Part shown: positions 60,501 through 64,000 of the stretch, piece by piece
Layout: each line of letters begins with the position of its first letter
Numbering within the stretch: position 1 is the first letter of the stretch
From: Ciona savignyi
Taxonomy: Eukaryota > Chordata > Ascidiacea > Phlebobranchia > Cionidae
Assembly: GCA_000149265.1 (NCBI GenBank)
Contig: CH002587.1
Span: 1,957-65,956, forward strand
Direction of reading: 5' to 3'
Length of the DNA stretch: 64,000 bases
Made by a program: the position numbers and the translations under genes
The notes under the pieces: generated by a model
Told to the model about the DNA's origin: nothing
Database searches by the model: none
What the model saw: only the letters and a program-made list of their open reading frames with translations

Positions 60501-63500
60501 ACGAAATTTCTGTCCCGTTGAATGTTGCGACAGGTACCACGTTTGATCGGATGAGGGGTAAGTGCTCTTCCGGTACCCTTCTAGCATGTCTATACCGTGA
60601 TGTATCCCTCAATCTTCTTTTTATATTTCGAAATAATTCGGGGTTATGGGTCGAAGCGCCTCTTCAATTGACCAAGGCGCATTTCCGCGGAAACCTTGTT
60701 AAAGTGCAATATCGGGTTTCGTAGTCTTCCAGGGTAGACCTAGACGATAGTGACCATCAACCTTCTCTGCGCTAGATTCCATGATGGCCAGCGCGCGCAC
60801 GTCATCAACAGAGATTCCCACCCCTTGTCGCACTTAAATCGCGAAAGTCATCTGCATATAACTGCTCCAATTGCAAGTGTACATCCAGCGAGCGCTGTAC
60901 GAAGTTCACGTTTGCGTTTTTACGCATGTTGCGGCGATCCGGGCCAAACAGACACCAGCCCAAGCCAGTACGTACAGCGACAGGGTCGCCTGCCGCGCCA
61001 CGGATTACTTCAAGTTGCCGATGTGCTTCCAGGACGTCTGCACCTAACAATAAGTCAACAGTTGAGCATTCAATCACGGGAAAGTCAATTCCTCGCATGT
61101 GATCGAAGCGACGAAGGTCCTCGACAGTCGGGATGCTTCCCCGCAAGTCCGGAAGCGAGGGTACAACCATTACGTCATCTACCTTAATCGTTGAGGTGGC
61201 AGATATCCCATGCAACGACAACGCAACTACGTTGCTTATGAGCTTGCTTTTTCCATTGACAGTCGTTATAGTCAGATTCTCCGGTTTGCCTTCCACTCCA
61301 AGCCGCTTGGCAAGTGCAGCAGTACACAATGATATATCCGACCCATCGTCGAGGAAAGCATGCGTATGTAACGACGCACCGTTAGCTGCAACGACGACGG
61401 GAACTACTTTTAACCGGACGTTCGAAGTTCGAACGGTGGCGGCAGTAGTGCCAGAGGCACCGGCCCCATTTACGGCCTGTACGGGTGCGGTGCGTCGGAA
61501 GTAGTACTGTTCCCGGGAGGCGAGTTCGGGCTCATCTGGTTGATCTAATGAAGCAGAGTATGGTGAGACCTTGTACATCCTTCGGCGCGACAGACTCCCT
61601 TAGAGCTGCATTCTGATGCGCAATGACCATGTCTCAAACAATTAAAGCAGAGCTCCTTCCGACGCACAAGCTGATACCGGTCCTTTATCGGGCGGCCTTT
61701 AAAGGTAGCGCACTTCCATATCCAGTGCGAACCGTTGCAATCGGGACATGGCGTCAGTGTTCCTAGTATTCGGTAGCTGAGTAGAAACGGTGGAGAATGC
61801 AGTTAACGCTCTGTTAGCAGCTCGACCCTTGTAGTCCGATTCTTTGCGTCTATTCTCGTTTTCACAGACGAATTGCATCATGGGACCCAAACTATCTTCT
61901 ACCAAAAGATCGAGTAATTCCAATAGCGACTGAAAGGTCACAGGCTGGTTCCGTAAACCCAGCTTTGACGACTGAGATATGTAACGCTTTATCGCAGACG
62001 GTGGCAGACGCTGCACAATGGTTTCGAGATTTTGCGGTAAATCCAAGGTATATCGACAGTCCCAAAGACTGAACAATCTGTAACTCTCGGCATCCTATAT
62101 GCTCTGAAATTACGCAATCCAGCATAATCCGTTTTCTTCAGCTGATGACGCTTTACCAAGCGGTCCACGTGAGCTCTAACGACGAGATCAAGTCTTCCAT
62201 GACGTTTGTGTAATATATCCAATGCTTCCTTATATCCAAGTTCTGGGGGCAAGCTCTTACAGCCAATAATGTTGGCACTTGCGGCACCAGAACAAAAGTC
62301 GCACAAATACGATAGTTTTTCCGCGTCGGACAAATGCGCTCTATTTATCTGACGGTCAAAATCAGTAATAAATCTGTGGTAGTCAAACGAGTCACCGTTG
62401 AAAGCCGAAAGTGTTGCCCTTGGCAAATTGAAGCCTTGCTTTATGGTTTCAGCAAATACGAGTAAATCCGACTTCGGAAAATAAACAGAGGAAATGATGT
62501 GGTTGCAATGACTGGTTAAGGGGACTCATCTCTAGCACGCCGGCCCCGTTGCCATCCGCGCCTGTCGCGGAACGTGGAGCGTGCATTTCCATCGTGAAGG
62601 GTTTGTTAGCTGGTAAAAGCGGCCTATCCGCTGTAGTGACGTGCAATGGACTACTTTGAAACACACCGGCCCCAGTGTAGCTTACGCCTGTCGCAAGTAC
62701 TTGGTGTTTCCCTCTCCCAGACTGAGACACCAAAGGAATGCCGGGATCGTTTGCAGTTGTGGGTGCAAGCGGCCTATCCGCTGTATGCATGCCCAGTGTT
62801 GGCGCAGCCCCGACGAGTATGACGGTTGTCCCTGAACCCGCGTTGCTCTACCGGTGACTTCGCGTACGATGCGAGTTTCACCGGCTTCGGTTAAACTATT
62901 GGTGTAATGTCTTCGAACAGGGAGGTCCTGGAAGAAAGCGAATCAGAAATTGAATCAGCCTCAAAGTGCGCAAGCTCCACTTCTTCCGTAGCCTTGGCAA
63001 GCTCTAGCTCCATCTGCAGTTGCTTTTGATGTTGTTCTATCTGCAGTTGCTTTTGCTGTTGCTCCATTTGCCATTGCTGGTACTCTTGATCTAGCAACTG
63101 CGACTCAATTGCACATCTTCGCTTTAGTTGCTGAAGTCTCAGCTCCCGTGCTTCAGCCTCTCTACGGGCTACGATGGATGAAGAATTCTTACTTCTTGTA
63201 GACTTAGCCCTAGGTAGCGGCTCTTTCTGCAAGCCTGGATTTACAGTGTCTAACACTGCCAGTAGTTCGTGAGACGACCCACTACTTTGCTGATTATCCA
63301 TAGTCAATAATGTTGAGGTCTTTCAATATACAGGTAGTCCCTTTTTTAAATAATATTGGATCCGCTCCAACAACAAGACACGTTTTCAGATGCGTTTATT
63401 CCAGCATACAAATCCAGAATTAAACGATTTAAAAAAGGTTGACTTACGCGCCTAAAACATAACATTGTACATTTACATTATAATTTCAGGCTAACAATTT

Positions 63501-63672
63501 TACAAATTACCCACCAACAATAATAAACCGTTAAAAACTGTACTACCAAGCAAAATTCCGTACACCACGTTTTTTTGGCTACAATACTTGAATACGAGAC
63601 AATGGTATAATCACGTAATATTGGCCTACCCATAGAAATAACAATGTTAATATTACAGTTTTGTCCGTAACA
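57598..63672 (-). mobile_element. Fossil Pao/BEL element A, inserted in element B
   Basis: It is flanked by the 5-bp duplication TAAAC (57593-57597 and 63673-63677). Its LTRs are about 320 bp: the 5' one is 63353-63672, and the 3' one is 57598-58405, enlarged by a solo LTR. Both begin TGTTACGGAC on the minus strand. Parts in order: Gag with coiled-coil Gln-rich segment and DUF1759-like region (63307 to about 61600), aspartic protease region with FLDDGSD (about 61578-60805), reverse transcriptase (about 60460-59700), RNase H region (about 59600-59200), integrase-associated region (59016-58740) and DUF5641-like region (about 58700-58533). The LTRs differ by roughly 5% plus short indels by eye, so it is not recent. 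It is broken, with around ten breaks. Confidence 0.85.
57837..58298 (-). repeat. Solo LTR of the element-B family, inside the 3' LTR of element A
   Basis: A 462-bp TG...CA unit flanked by CCACG on both sides (57832-57836 and 58299-58303). The 5' LTR of element A has an uninterrupted sequence at this point (near 63570), which confirms the insertion. The body matches the LTR at 56625-57042. Confidence 0.85.
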
Positions 63673-63677
63673 TAAAC

Positions 63678-64000
63678 TCTATTTCCATCATGAAGGTATG
63701 CAGCGCATCATCGCCCAGTATTCTTTCCGCCGTCAGATGGCGAAGCAGCTTACGAATTGTACGTATCATTCGTTCCCATATGCCACCTTGGTGACTTGCC
63801 AAAGGTGGATTAAAGTTTCATTAATTTCCCTTTTGGTTCAACGCATTGTTGATGCTCTTCTGAATAAAGTTTTGGATTTGCTGTCGGAGCTCGTTCTCGG
63901 CACCAACGAAGTTTAGACCGTTGTCACAGTACATGTCTCTAGTTGCGAACCCAGGTCTACATGGGTCAGTCTACATGGGGGTAAAGGTGCCTTAATTTCT
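63678..64000 (-). mobile_element. Fossil Pao/BEL element B, integrase part, running off the window
   Basis: The minus strand shows integrase motifs TRDMYCDNGLNFVGAENELR and FNPPLASHQGGIWERMIRTI. This is the other side of the insertion site of element A and continues beyond base 64000. Fossil. Confidence 0.75.

Noticed and set aside
60750-61187. 145-residue plus-strand open frame
   Set aside because: It lies antisense to the protease region of the fossil Pao/BEL element and is a shadow of it. The same holds for 61133-61504 and 60347-60724.

Overview
The window is AT-rich animal nuclear DNA with spliced genes, tRNA-derived SINEs, LINE remnants, hAT-type DNA elements and Pao/BEL LTR elements. 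Two host genes are recognisable, both on the minus strand: an odd-skipped-related (Osr) zinc-finger gene and a NOD-like receptor (NLR: NACHT domain plus leucine-rich repeats, LRRs). An NLR with LRRs coded by small phase-0 exons, short introns and this repeat mix fit an invertebrate chordate; a Ciona-like tunicate is the best guess, but this is inference and no species marker is seen. Two runs of N (11069-11168 and 25022-25320) show that this is a draft assembly.

Layout. 1-7.4 kb: mostly non-coding, with SINE pieces, a LINE tail, a tandem-core repeat element (3784-5329) and a 19-bp minisatellite. 7.4-8.95 kb: the last three coding exons of the Osr gene, followed upstream by an interval rich in CRE-like sites (9.74-10.19 kb). 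10.3-13.2 kb: two more copies of the tandem-core element facing each other across an assembly gap. 13.5-13.65 kb: three perfect CREs and an RFX X-box. 14-16.7 kb: no gene found. 16.74-17.69 kb: a 52-bp satellite.

17.9-42.5 kb: the NLR locus. From upstream down it has a short Asn/Gln-rich exon (42344-42482), a large NACHT exon (39238-41000), LRR exon A (34817-34975), LRR exon B (28878-29030) and a terminal exon with a stop (26521-26631). Below that lies a second, duplicated 3' half: a frameshifted copy of exon A (25363-25522), four B-type LRR exons (24.2, 21.9, 20.7 and 19.5 kb) and a different terminal exon (17918-18055). That exon ends in a lysine-rich stretch and the CaaX box CIIS, which predicts a prenylated, membrane-bound receptor. 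All splice sites found are consistent in phase, so one NACHT exon could be spliced to either tail, giving a soluble form of about 774 visible residues or a longer lipid-anchored form.

42.6-64 kb: repeats. A tandem-core element is split by other sequence that includes a hAT MITE with a perfect 8-bp target duplication and a degenerate tRNA-Asp. After it come a SINE, two degenerate L1-like LINE pieces, and fossil Pao/BEL elements: one plus-strand remnant (about 49.4-54.5 kb) and a nested set on the minus strand (56.6 kb to beyond the window end), in which one element sits inside another and itself carries a solo LTR.
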